Shown here: one piece after another, positions 26,484 to 34,576 of the stretch
Layout of the letters: the number at the start of each line of letters is the position of its first letter
Position numbering within the stretch: position 1 is the stretch's first letter
Source: JBFLVU01 sp037444825
Lineage (GTDB): Bacteria > Acidobacteriota > UBA4820 > DSQY01
Length of the DNA: 64,000 bases
Direction of reading: 5' to 3'
Assembly: GCA_037444825.1 (NCBI GenBank)
Contig: JBBILR010000009.1
Location: forward strand, 1-64,000
Made by a program: the position numbers and the translations under genes
Notes under the pieces: model-generated
The model's database searches: none
Told to the model about the DNA's origin: nothing
Seen by the model: only the letters and a program-made list of their open reading frames with translations

Positions 26484-28715
26484 TCAGCGGCTGAAGGCGT
26501 AGCTGACTTTGAAGAAGGCCTGCCGGCCGGCGGGAAGACGCCTCCCCGAAGGGTCCAGGGTCCGGTCGTCGCCCGCCCCGACGTAAAAGAGGGTCTGCCA
26601 GTTCAGGCGGTAGGCGTAGAGGAGGGACGAACGGAGGCCGCCGCTCCTCGGGGGAACGGGGAAGGGGTAGAGGTCCCCGTTCTGCCGCACGTCCTCCCAT
26701 TGGACGATGGCCCGCAGAAAAGCCCGCGCCGAGAGGACGTAGACGGCCTTCAACCGCACCGTCTGGGCGGTGAAGAGGCGTCCCCGGCGGCCTCCGAGGG
26801 CGCTGTTCACCCATTGCCGTTCCGCGTTGAGCTGGAGGGTGAGGTGCTCCCCCGGCCGCACCGTGGCGGAGGTCCCCAGAAAGGCCCCCCGCCCCACCCG
26901 TGCGTTGGCGTAGTCGAACTGGCCCCCCACCTCGCCGTAGGCGTTGACGCGGGAAAGGACCGGCGACGGGGAGAGGGAGGCCTCGAAGTAGACCTGGTCG
27001 CGCCCCAGAAGCCGCCCTCCCACCCTCTCCGCGTCCCGGTTGTAGTACAGCGAGGCGAAGAGGCTGTGCTTACCCTGAACGTAAACCCCCGGCCAGAGGT
27101 GCGACTCCAGGATGCCCCCCTCCCGGTCCCAGAAGGTCTGGAGGACCACCTCGGGGGTGACCCGGCTGAAAAAGCCCCCTTCGGGATAGGAGATCCTCCC
27201 CACGTCCAGCCGGGCCTTTCGGTAGCCCACCCGCGGGACGAAGCCCGAGTCGGCGCGGAAGCCGGAGGAAAAGTCCTCCAGCCGGAGGACCTCATAGTGG
27301 CTCTTCGTCTCGTAGACCGCCTTGAGGCTGAAGGCGTGGCCGCTGAGGCCCCTCCCGTCCCATTCGCCCGCAAGATCCGGCCTGTCGGGGGTCAGGCTCT
27401 TCGAAAAGAGGAACTGGCCGGCCACCGTGACCCGGTTGGAAGGGCGCCACTGGAAGTCCGGCCCCAGGAGCCGGTTGTAACTTCCCCCTTCGTTCTCCCG
27501 GTCGGTGAAAAGCAGGCCGGCGAAGGAGCCGCCCAGGCTTCGCCGAAGGCGCCCGATCACCACCGTGGAGGCGAAGTCCTGGGGGGCCAGGGAGGAGAAC
27601 TGGGGTCCCGGCAGGATGGCGCTCCCCCCGCCCCGGTCGTAAGCGGAGAGAAGGGTGTACTCGGTCCCGGCGGCCTTTCCGGTGGCCCTCAGGCCCCAGG
27701 AGGGGTCGGTGACCGTCCGGGTGTAGACGGCGTCGACGGGGGTGTCGAAGAGGTCCACCCCCTCCATGAAGAAGGGACGCTTCTCGGGGTAGAAGAGGGC
27801 GAAGCGGCGGTTGACGGAGATCTGGGCCGTATCGGACTCCACCTGGGAAAAATCGGGGTTCACCGTGAGGTCCACCGCGTGGTCGGCGTTGGGCAGCCAT
27901 TTGACGTCCAGGCCGCCGTCCAGACGGCTCTCCGAAGGCCCCAGGGGGCTCCCCGGCCCCCCTTCCGGCTCCCGGGAGCGGGTGCCCGCCACGAAGGGGG
28001 CCGCCACGAGGTGACTGCCCGTGGGAAGACCCTCCAGGCCCTCCACCACCGCCGCCTGGGCCAGAAGGGAGTTGCTGTCCCTGGGAAGCGGACGGCTGAA
28101 GATCTGGTAGCGGTACTCCCGCGGCCGGTTGCGGTAGACCAGCAGGCGCCAGCGGGGAGAGGAGCCGGAGTAGCGCAGGCTCGCGAAGGGGATCCGCATC
28201 TCCGCCTGCCACCCCCGTTCCGTGATCCGCGCCGCCGAATCCCAGAAGAGGTCGGGGGAGAAGTTCTCGTTCCCGTTGGCGTCGTTGATGACCCCGTCGT
28301 CGTGGATCCCCCGGGGGTTCACGAAGAGTTCCAGGGCCGCCCGGCCGTCGCCCCGCGTGTCCAGCATGATTCCGGCGAAGTCCTGGTCCGAGTAGACGGT
28401 GTCCCGGTCCACGTAGGGGGCGCGGATGGAGGCGGGGTCGTCGTCGTCGCAGCGGATGGCCACGTAAAAGTGAGCGTCGTCGAAGGTCACCCAGGCGGTG
28501 GTGGCCACGCTGGGGGGCACGTTGTCGCCGGGGTTGGTCTCGTAGAACTCGGAGATCTCGGCGGCGCCCACCCAGCCGGGGTCCGAGAGGTCCCCGTCCA
28601 CCGAGATGGGGCCCGCGGCCCGGTGGAGGCGGAGGACGGCGGGCTGGGCGGCGGCCGAGGCGGCCAGGAGTACGGCGGGAAGCAGGGCGGTGAGACGTCG
28701 CACGGCGCGGGCCAA
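26484..28715 (-). CDS. DUF5916 outer-membrane-type protein with CBM9-like domain
   Basis: This 743-residue exported protein has a signal peptide (LTALLPAVLLAASAAA). A CBM9-like N-terminal domain (about 25-225) starts ISVDGDLSDPGWVGAAEISEFYETNPGD. DUF5916 follows, including VNPDFSQVESDTAQISVNRRFALFYPEKRPFFMEG. The rest is beta-strand rich and ends in Phe-Ser-Arg with alternating aromatic residues, like an outer-membrane barrel. Function in the family is unproven. The start is judged to be TTG at 28715 because GGGGGAGG lies six bases upstream; an ATG at 28841 would place the signal peptide internally and overlap dnaE. Confidence 0.82.
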   Translation of the reverse strand: MARAVRRLTALLPAVLLAASAAAQPAVLRLHRAAGPISVDGDLSDPGWVGAAEISEFYETNPGDNVPPSVATTAWVTFDDAHFYVAIRCDDDDPASIRAPYVDRDTVYSDQDFAGIMLDTRGDGRAALELFVNPRGIHDDGVINDANGNENFSPDLFWDSAARITERGWQAEMRIPFASLRYSGSSPRWRLLVYRNRPREYRYQIFSRPLPRDSNSLLAQAAVVEGLEGLPTGSHLVAAPFVAGTRSREPEGGPGSPLGPSESRLDGGLDVKWLPNADHAVDLTVNPDFSQVESDTAQISVNRRFALFYPEKRPFFMEGVDLFDTPVDAVYTRTVTDPSWGLRATGKAAGTEYTLLSAYDRGGGSAILPGPQFSSLAPQDFASTVVIGRLRRSLGGSFAGLLFTDRENEGGSYNRLLGPDFQWRPSNRVTVAGQFLFSKSLTPDRPDLAGEWDGRGLSGHAFSLKAVYETKSHYEVLRLEDFSSGFRADSGFVPRVGYRKARLDVGRISYPEGGFFSRVTPEVVLQTFWDREGGILESHLWPGVYVQGKHSLFASLYYNRDAERVGGRLLGRDQVYFEASLSPSPVLSRVNAYGEVGGQFDYANARVGRGAFLGTSATVRPGEHLTLQLNAERQWVNSALGGRRGRLFTAQTVRLKAVYVLSARAFLRAIVQWEDVRQNGDLYPFPVPPRSGGLRSSLLYAYRLNWQTLFYVGAGDDRTLDPSGRRLPAGRQAFFKVSYAFSR

Positions 28716-28725
28716 GAGTGTCCTC

Positions 28726-28756
28726 CCCCTTCGAGGGGTCTGCCCCCCGGTAGGGG
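28726..28756 (-). promoter_or_regulatory. Tandem hairpins before the DUF5916 gene
   Basis: Two adjacent GC hairpins occur: arms 28726-28730/28734-28738 and 28745-28748/28753-28756. The first takes in part of the G-rich ribosome site of the DUF5916 gene, so it could mask translation initiation. Alternatively they are the end of the dnaE transcript. Confidence 0.35.
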
Positions 28757-28788
28757 ACCTGTACGAAGAGACGGCCCGCGCGGTTTCA

Positions 28789-31700
28789 TCACGCCACCTC
28801 TTCGGCCGGCCATTCGCGGACGGGGCGGGGAACGGCCACACCCCGGACGGCCCAGGCCCGCTCCACCGTGAGGGTGGGGCTCCCCCGCCCCTCCTCCACG
28901 GTCCCCTCGAGGACCAGCGGACGCCCCGACGTGATGAGGTGGCCGTGGTCCCGGTAAGATCGGGGGAAGAAGGTCGCCTCCACGAGCCCCGTGGGGTCCT
29001 CCAGCGTGACGAAGGCCATGGCCTCCCCGCTCTTTCGGGTGGGGATCCGCTTGTAGGCGATGGCCTGCCCCCACACGCGGAGGCGCTCCCCCGGACGCGC
29101 GCCCATCTCTCGGGCGGGGGCGTACCCCCGCTCCGACGCCCAGGGGAGGAGCGGCGTCAGCGGATGAGCCGTGACGCAGAAACCGAGGGCCCTCCGCTCG
29201 CCGGCGAGGGTTTCGGCGAGGGAGAGGGGGGCGGAGCCACCCGCCGCCCCTTGCCGGAGGCCCGGGGCGCCCCTCCCGAGGGCCGCCAGCAGGCGTCCCC
29301 GCTCTTCCCCGAAGGAGTCGCAGGCCCCGGCGCGGACGAGGGTTTCCAGCTCCTCGGGGCGCACGCGTCGGCCCAGCCGCGCCCGCAGGTCCTCGAAGGA
29401 GCGGAAGGGCCCCTCTCCCCGCTCCTCGAAGAGGGCGTCGAGGGCGCAGGCCCGCACACCCCGCAGGGTGAGAAAGCCGCACCGCAGGAGACGCCCCTTC
29501 CCGGCGAAGCCGGTTTCCGAGGCGTTCACGTCGGGAGGGAGGATGGAAAGGCCCCAGCGGCGGGCTTCCTCCACGTAGGCCGCCGTCCCGTAGAAGCCCC
29601 CCTGGTTGTTGAGCAGGGCGGCGAAGAACTCGGCGGGGTGGTGGGCCTTGAGGTAGGCCACCTGGTACGAGAGCTGCGCGAAGGAGGCGGAGTGGGCCTT
29701 GCAGAAGGCGTACCCCGCGAAGGAGCGGATCTGCCGCCAGAGCTCCTGGAGGACCGGGTCCCCCACGCCCCTCGCCCGCCCCTTGGCGAAGAAGGCTTCG
29801 GTGAGCGCCTCCATCTCCTGGCGGCTTCGGTACTTTCCGCTCATGGCCCGGCGCAGGAGGTCCGCCTCGCCGAGGGAGAGCCCCACGAATTCGTGGGCGA
29901 CGCGGATCACGTCCTCCTGGTAGACCATGACGCCGAAGGTCTCCGAGAGAAGGCCCTCGAGGCCGGGGTGGGCGTAGGCGGGCGCTTCCTCGCCCAACCG
30001 CCGCCGGACGTAGGCCTCCATCATGCCCGATTCGGCCACCCCCGGCCGGATGATGGAGGAGACGGCCGTCAGGTCTCGAAAGGTGCGGGTCTTCAGGCGC
30101 TGGAGGAGCTGGCGCATGCCGGGGCTCTCCACGTAGAAGCAGCCCATGGTGCGTCCCTCCGAGAGCACCCGGTTGGTCTTGAGGTCCCCGTAGAGGCGCT
30201 CGGGGGGAAAGACGGGGGGCTCCGCCCCCGTGTGGTCCTTCACGGCGGCCACGGCGTCGGAGAGGACCCCGAGGGAGCGGTTTCCCAAGAGGTCGATCTT
30301 GACGAGACCCAGTTCCTCCACGTCGAACATGTCGCACTGGGTGACGGCCACCCCTTTGGCCGCCCGCTCCAGCGAGAGCCTCCGGGTGAGGGGGACAGGG
30401 GAGACCACCACCCCGCCGCAGTGGACCGAGAGGTGGCGGGGCAGGCCGTCGAGCCAGCGGGCCGCCTCGAGGACCTGCCGCCAGGGTTCCTGGCCGAAGG
30501 GGGCCCCGCGGGACTCGGGGCGGGCGCGGAGGGCCTCCTCGAAGCGGTCGAAGGAGGTGTGGGGGACGGCCCGGGCGAGGACCGAGACCTCCGCCTCGGG
30601 GACCGACAGGGCCCGCGCCGCCTCGCGAAAGGCCGACCGGGCCGAGAAGGTGTTGTGGGTGGCGATCATCGCCACCCGCTCCGCGCCGTAGGTGTCGTAG
30701 ACGTGCTGGATGACGCGGTCCCGCTCCCGCCAGGAGAAGTCCAGGTCGATGTCGGGGGGGTTCCTCCGCTCGGGGTTCAGGAAGCGCTCGAAGTAGAGCC
30801 CCTCGGCCACCGGGTCCACGTGGGTCAGGAAGAGGGCGTAGGAGACCAGGCTTCCCGCCCCAGAACCGCGGCCGATGGTGGGGATGCCCTGGGAACGGGC
30901 GAAGCGGGCGATGTCGTGGACGACGAGGAAGTACCCGGCGAAGCCCAGGCGGACGACGACCTCCACCTCCCGCTCGAGGCGCCTCAGGTAGGGGAGGGTG
31001 ACGTTCCGCACGCGGCGGGCCAGCCCGGCGTACGCCAGGGCCCGGAGGCGCCCCGCCTCGGTCTCGCCGGGGGGAAGGGGCGGGTGGGGAAGGAGCCACT
31101 CTCCCAGGGGAAGCTCCACGGCGCAGGAGGCCGCCAGCTCCGCCGAAGCGGCGAGGGCCTCCCGGTCCCTGCCGAAGCGCTCCCGGGCCCGCGCCGGGGC
31201 GAGGAGGAACGCGTCGGGCCCCGCCTCCGGAGGCAGGTGCTTGGCGGCCCGTAGGAGGCGGTGGACGGCGTAGCCCGACGGGTCGGGAAAGAAGGCCTCC
31301 GGGGCGGCGAGAAGCGGAAGGCCCAGCCACTGGGCCGCCGCCCGGGCGCTCCCCTCGTCCCTCCCGCCCAGGCGGGCGAAGAGGCTTCCCCGCCCGGCGC
31401 CGGCCTTCTTCAGCGCGAAGAGCAGGGCCGGGTCGGAAGCGAGGAGCGCCACGTGGCCGCCCTCCGTGGCGGCGGCCGCCTCCTCGGTCCGGCGAAAGGA
31501 TTCCGGCTCCAGGCGGCGGCGCGTCACCAGGCGGCAGAGGCGGGAGTAGCCTTCCAAGTCCCGGGCGAAGGCGAAGAGGGAAGCCCCCGCCGGGCGGCCT
31601 CCGGCCCCGCTCGCCCCGCCGCCGCGCCGCTCCACGGGCTCGGTGATCTCCACCCCCAGCAGCGGCTTCAGCCCCGCCGCCTTCGCCGTCTTGGTGAACC

Positions 31701-31845
31701 GCACGGCGCCGTAGAGGCCGTCGCGGTCGCAGAGGCCGGCGGCGGTGTGGCCCAGGCCGGCGCAGGCCTCCGCCAGCGCCTCGGGGGTGAGGGTACCCGA
31801 CGCGAAGGTGTAGGCCGTGCGGTTGATCAGCGGGACGAAGGCCAT
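28789..31845 (-). CDS. DNA polymerase III alpha subunit, error-prone DnaE type
   Basis: This 1018-residue C-family polymerase is shorter than replicative DnaE (about 1160). Catalytic Asp residues lie in PPDIDLDF, with IPTIGRGSGAGSLVSYAL upstream and GYAFCKAHSASFAQLSYQ downstream. The C-terminal OB fold reads AFVTLEDPTGLVEATFF. LLNNQGGFYGTAAYVEEARRWG matches the DnaE2/ImuC-type branch rather than DnaE1. The N-terminal PHP domain lacks the metal-binding His motif (LINRTAYTF instead of LHxHSxYS), so it should not proofread. The ATG at 31845 has GGAGGAG before it. No imuA, imuB or dinB is in the window. A damage-tolerance role is inferred. Confidence 0.87.
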   Translation of the reverse strand: MAFVPLINRTAYTFASGTLTPEALAEACAGLGHTAAGLCDRDGLYGAVRFTKTAKAAGLKPLLGVEITEPVERRGGGASGAGGRPAGASLFAFARDLEGYSRLCRLVTRRRLEPESFRRTEEAAAATEGGHVALLASDPALLFALKKAGAGRGSLFARLGGRDEGSARAAAQWLGLPLLAAPEAFFPDPSGYAVHRLLRAAKHLPPEAGPDAFLLAPARARERFGRDREALAASAELAASCAVELPLGEWLLPHPPLPPGETEAGRLRALAYAGLARRVRNVTLPYLRRLEREVEVVVRLGFAGYFLVVHDIARFARSQGIPTIGRGSGAGSLVSYALFLTHVDPVAEGLYFERFLNPERRNPPDIDLDFSWRERDRVIQHVYDTYGAERVAMIATHNTFSARSAFREAARALSVPEAEVSVLARAVPHTSFDRFEEALRARPESRGAPFGQEPWRQVLEAARWLDGLPRHLSVHCGGVVVSPVPLTRRLSLERAAKGVAVTQCDMFDVEELGLVKIDLLGNRSLGVLSDAVAAVKDHTGAEPPVFPPERLYGDLKTNRVLSEGRTMGCFYVESPGMRQLLQRLKTRTFRDLTAVSSIIRPGVAESGMMEAYVRRRLGEEAPAYAHPGLEGLLSETFGVMVYQEDVIRVAHEFVGLSLGEADLLRRAMSGKYRSRQEMEALTEAFFAKGRARGVGDPVLQELWRQIRSFAGYAFCKAHSASFAQLSYQVAYLKAHHPAEFFAALLNNQGGFYGTAAYVEEARRWGLSILPPDVNASETGFAGKGRLLRCGFLTLRGVRACALDALFEERGEGPFRSFEDLRARLGRRVRPEELETLVRAGACDSFGEERGRLLAALGRGAPGLRQGAAGGSAPLSLAETLAGERRALGFCVTAHPLTPLLPWASERGYAPAREMGARPGERLRVWGQAIAYKRIPTRKSGEAMAFVTLEDPTGLVEATFFPRSYRDHGHLITSGRPLVLEGTVEEGRGSPTLTVERAWAVRGVAVPRPVREWPAEEVA

Positions 31846-31860
31846 GGCTCCTCCGAAAGC

Positions 31861-31893
31861 GTGACTCCTGTCTCCAGAGTGAAATATAGTCAC
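31861..31893. promoter_or_regulatory. Inverted repeat across the dnaE transcription start
   Basis: Arms GTGACT (31861-31866) and AGTCAC (31888-31893) flank the dnaE start region. The inner half also contains GTGA-N7-TCAC. Candidate operator; it is not the E. coli (CTGT-N8-ACAG) or Bacillus LexA box. Confidence 0.35.
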
Positions 31894-31911
31894 AAATGAC
31901 CATTCATGCAA
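31883..31911 (-). promoter_or_regulatory. Promoter of the dnaE-type polymerase gene
   Basis: On the minus strand TTGCAT and TATATT are 17 bases apart, a strong sigma-70-like match, giving a leader of about 30 bases. Confidence 0.7.
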
Positions 31912-31933
31912 GGGGGCGGCCGGGGCTCGCGGC

Positions 31934-31962
31934 TTGACAAAACAATTTCCTGAACGTACGCT
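31934..31962 (+). promoter_or_regulatory. Promoter of the H1-like protein gene
   Basis: TTGACA and TACGCT are separated by 17 bases. The -35 lies 22 bases from the -35 of the divergent dnaE promoter, so both could share regulators. Confidence 0.6.
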
Positions 31963-32008
31963 TGACTTTGACAAAGGCGAAGACCGTTGTCGAAACCGGG
32001 AGGCCATG

Positions 32009-32887
32009 ATGGATAAAAAAGAAAGGGAAATAGCGTACCGCATTCACATTCGCCACGGAGAGTTCGAGCTGGACATCGAAGGAGACCGCGCTTTCGTGGA
32101 ATCGTACCTGGAGGCCCTCTTTCTCGAGGAGGAGGCCGCCGCCGTCCGCGTCTCGGAGCCGAAGGCGCCGAAGAAGGCCGGGAAACCGGTTCTTCCAAAG
32201 ACCGGCAAGAAGCGGGGGCGGCCCCGAAAGGCCGAAACCCGCACGAAAGGCGCGCCCGCCGAAAAGAAGGAGCGGAAGCGGAAGTACGGGGCCGTGGAGA
32301 TTGACAAGAAGGCCCTCGCCGCCTTCACCGCCGGAAAGGCGGCGAAGAGCAACAAGGAGCGCTACCACCTCTACCTGCAGTTCCTGAAGAACGCTGGCCA
32401 CAAGGAAGCGGCGGACGCCCACGTTCAGGCGTGCTTCCGGGCGGAGGGGCTCCCCGTTCCGCCCACCGGACGGCAGCACTTCCGCACGCTGATGGGGCAG
32501 GGCTTCGTGCGCCCCGGCAGCCGCCGTGGTTTGTGGGCCCTCACCGACGCCGGGGCCGCCCACGACTTCGGCGCCGCCGAGGTTCCCGGAGGGAAGGGTG
32601 GAGCCCGACGGAAGGCCCGGGGCAAGGCCGGGCGGAAGCCCGCCCGCAAGGCCGCCCCGAAGCCCGCGGGAAAGGCGGCGAGAAAGAAACCCAAGAAACC
32701 CGCGGTGAAAAAGGCCGCGCAGAAGGCCGGAAAGAAGGCCGCGAAGCCGGCCGCCCCCAAGGCTCCGAAGGGCCGGCCCGGGCGAAAGCCCAAGGCGGCC
32801 CCGGTTCCGGAGGCACAGGCTCCCGAGCAGGCCGCCTCGGCAGGGCCGGCGCCGGAGGGTGGGACCGAACCTTCCCCTTCGGCCTGA
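32009..32887 (+). CDS. Histone-H1-like AT-hook protein, putative nucleoid protein
   Basis: This 292-residue very basic protein has three parts. Residues 8-42 form a small acidic domain (RHGEFELDIEGDRAFVESYLEAL). Residues 95-188 form a compact helical domain that could be winged-helix-like (FRTLMGQGFVRPGSRRGLWALTDAG). Residues 196-263 are an Ala/Lys/Pro tail like histone H1 and AlgP tails. AT-hook cores occur at 67-74 (KKRGRPRK) and 255-262 (GRPGRKPK). DNA binding is therefore likely. The start is taken at 32009 because GGGAGG is five bases upstream; ATG 32006 is only two bases away. Not a named family to me. Confidence 0.75.
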   Translation: MDKKEREIAYRIHIRHGEFELDIEGDRAFVESYLEALFLEEEAAAVRVSEPKAPKKAGKPVLPKTGKKRGRPRKAETRTKGAPAEKKERKRKYGAVEIDKKALAAFTAGKAAKSNKERYHLYLQFLKNAGHKEAADAHVQACFRAEGLPVPPTGRQHFRTLMGQGFVRPGSRRGLWALTDAGAAHDFGAAEVPGGKGGARRKARGKAGRKPARKAAPKPAGKAARKKPKKPAVKKAAQKAGKKAAKPAAPKAPKGRPGRKPKAAPVPEAQAPEQAASAGPAPEGGTEPSPSA

Positions 32888-32892
32888 AGCTT

Positions 32893-32916
32893 CGCCGGGA
32901 ATGCCCTTTCCCGGCG
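32893..32916. terminator. Hairpin between the H1-like and acyl-CoA dehydrogenase genes
   Basis: A perfect 9-bp stem (32893-32901 with 32908-32916) and 6-base loop lie six bases after the H1-like stop. No T run follows on the plus strand. It may be a weak terminator or processing site, and it overlaps the -35 region of the next promoter. Confidence 0.4.
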
Positions 32917-32921
32917 CGTGC

Positions 32922-32930
32922 TGGTACAAT
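32922..32930 (+). promoter_or_regulatory. Extended -10 promoter of the acyl-CoA dehydrogenase operon
   Basis: TGG-TACAAT lies 51 bases before the ATG at 32982. The -35 position is poor. Confidence 0.5.
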
Positions 32931-32981
32931 GCGGGGGCGGTTCCGGCGGACCGCCCCCTTTCCTTTTCCGCGGAGGGTTCC

Positions 32982-34199
32982 ATGGCGGCGCGATTCCAAG
33001 GGGTGGACTACTACGGGATCTCGGACCTGCTCACCGAGGAGCAGCGGCTCGTGCGGGACACCGTGCGGGCCTGGGTGGAGGAGAGGGTCCTTCCCGTCAT
33101 CGCCCGGCACTACGAGGAGGCCACCTTTCCCCTCCACCTCGTGCCCGAGATGGCGGCCATGAACCTCTTCGGGCCCACCCTGCCCGAAGCGTACGGCGGC
33201 GCCGGCATGGACAACGTGGCCTACGGCCTCGTCATGCAGGAGCTGGAACGGGGGGACTCGGGCCTCCGCTCCTTCGCCTCCGTCCAGAGCGCGCTGGTGA
33301 TGTACCCCATCTACACCTACGGGACGGAGGATCAGCGCCGCCGCTTCCTTCCCCCCCTGGCCCGCGGGGAGAAGATCGGCTGCTACGGCCTCACGGAGCC
33401 CGACGCCGGGAGTGATCCCGGCAGCATGAAGACCCGCGCCGAACGGAAGAAGGACGGCTGGGTCCTGAACGGCACCAAGATGTGGATCACCAACGGCTCC
33501 ATCGCGGATGTGGCCGTGGTCTGGGCCAGGACCGACGAGGGCATCCAAGGTTTCCTCGTGGAGAAAGGGAGCCCCGGCTTCTCCGCGCCGGAGATCAAGG
33601 GCAAGCTCTCCCTGAGGGCCTCCGTCACCTCCGAACTGGTCCTGGAGGAGGTCTTCGTCCCCGAGGAGAACCGCCTTCCGGGGGTCAAGGGCCTCAAGGG
33701 CCCTCTCTCCTGTCTCACGCAGGCGCGCTACGGGATCGCCTGGGGCGCCGTGGGGGCCGCCATGGCCTGCTACGAGGAGGCGCTCCGGTACGCCCAGAGC
33801 CGGGTCATGTTCGAGGGACCCATCGCCCGCTTCCAGCTCGTGCAGCGAAAGCTGGTGGACATGCTCAACGAGATCACCAAGGCCCAGCTCCTCGTCTGGC
33901 GTCTGGGGCGGCTCAAGGACGAGGGGAAGATGCGCCACCCCCAGGTGAGCCTGGCCAAGATGAACTGCGTGGCCATGGCCCGGGAGTGCGCGCGCGCGGC
34001 CCGGGACATCGAGGGGGCCAGCGGCATCCTTTCCGAGTACTCCGCCATGCGGCACATGCAGAACCTGGAGAGCGTGTATACTTACGAAGGGACCCACGAC
34101 ATCCACGTGCTGGCGGTGGGTGCCGACATCACCGGCTTCGAAGCCTTCCGGACCGTCTCGGGGCCCCCCAAGCCCGGAAGCGGGAGCCGGCCGGAGTGA
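32982..34199 (+). CDS. Acyl-CoA dehydrogenase, glutaryl-CoA dehydrogenase-like
   Basis: This 405-residue FAD flavoprotein oxidises acyl-CoA thioesters and passes electrons to ETF. Motifs: QSALVMYPIYTYGTEDQRRRFLPPLA, CYGLTEPDAGSDPGSM (FAD/substrate site), MWITNGSIADVAVVWARTD, and catalytic Glu369 in YEGTHDIHVL. These are much closer to glutaryl-CoA dehydrogenase than to short-chain enzymes. The product could be crotonyl-CoA, which would feed the hydroxyacyl-CoA dehydrogenase three genes downstream. The ATG is preceded by GGAGGG. The substrate is inferred by similarity only. Confidence 0.9.
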   Translation: MAARFQGVDYYGISDLLTEEQRLVRDTVRAWVEERVLPVIARHYEEATFPLHLVPEMAAMNLFGPTLPEAYGGAGMDNVAYGLVMQELERGDSGLRSFASVQSALVMYPIYTYGTEDQRRRFLPPLARGEKIGCYGLTEPDAGSDPGSMKTRAERKKDGWVLNGTKMWITNGSIADVAVVWARTDEGIQGFLVEKGSPGFSAPEIKGKLSLRASVTSELVLEEVFVPEENRLPGVKGLKGPLSCLTQARYGIAWGAVGAAMACYEEALRYAQSRVMFEGPIARFQLVQRKLVDMLNEITKAQLLVWRLGRLKDEGKMRHPQVSLAKMNCVAMARECARAARDIEGASGILSEYSAMRHMQNLESVYTYEGTHDIHVLAVGADITGFEAFRTVSGPPKPGSGSRPE

Positions 34200-34201
34200 C
34201 C

Positions 34202-34576
34202 ATGCGAAGAGGCGCGAGATTTCTGCAGGCGGCCGTCTGGCCCTTGGCCCTCCTGCTGGCGGCGGCCTGCGGCTCCGGCGAGGGCGACGTGCCCGCCGGC
34301 CTGAACCCCGGTCCCCCCATCCGCAAGGCCTTTCAGCTCTCCCTGGAGCAGGCGGGCCGGGAGATCCAGCAGGCGGCCAGGTCCCGGGGCGAGGTCCCCC
34401 AGGGCGAGGGGCGGGAGGTCCTGCTGGCCGCCGGCGTCCGGACGGTCCCCCAGTTCGACCCTTGGGGGGGCGAAGTAAGGTACCGCGGCGAAGGTCCCCG
34501 CTTCACCCTTTCCTCCGCGGGCCCCGACGGGCGCTGGGGGACGGACGACGACCTCGTCGTCACGGGGGGCGAATGA
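34202..34576 (+). CDS. Small lipoprotein with GspG-like C-terminal motif
   Basis: This 124-residue protein has a basic start, a hydrophobic stretch and a lipobox-like LLLAAAC with Cys23, so it is probably a lipoprotein. The C terminus (DPWGGEVRYRG, then SSAGPDGRWGTDDDLVV) is strikingly like the C-terminal end and calcium loop of type II secretion major pseudopilin GspG. The N-terminal pilin helix and prepilin cleavage site are absent. The gene starts two bases after the dehydrogenase stop and overlaps hutH by four bases (ATGA). Role unknown. Confidence 0.72.
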   Translation: MRRGARFLQAAVWPLALLLAAACGSGEGDVPAGLNPGPPIRKAFQLSLEQAGREIQQAARSRGEVPQGEGREVLLAAGVRTVPQFDPWGGEVRYRGEGPRFTLSSAGPDGRWGTDDDLVVTGGE

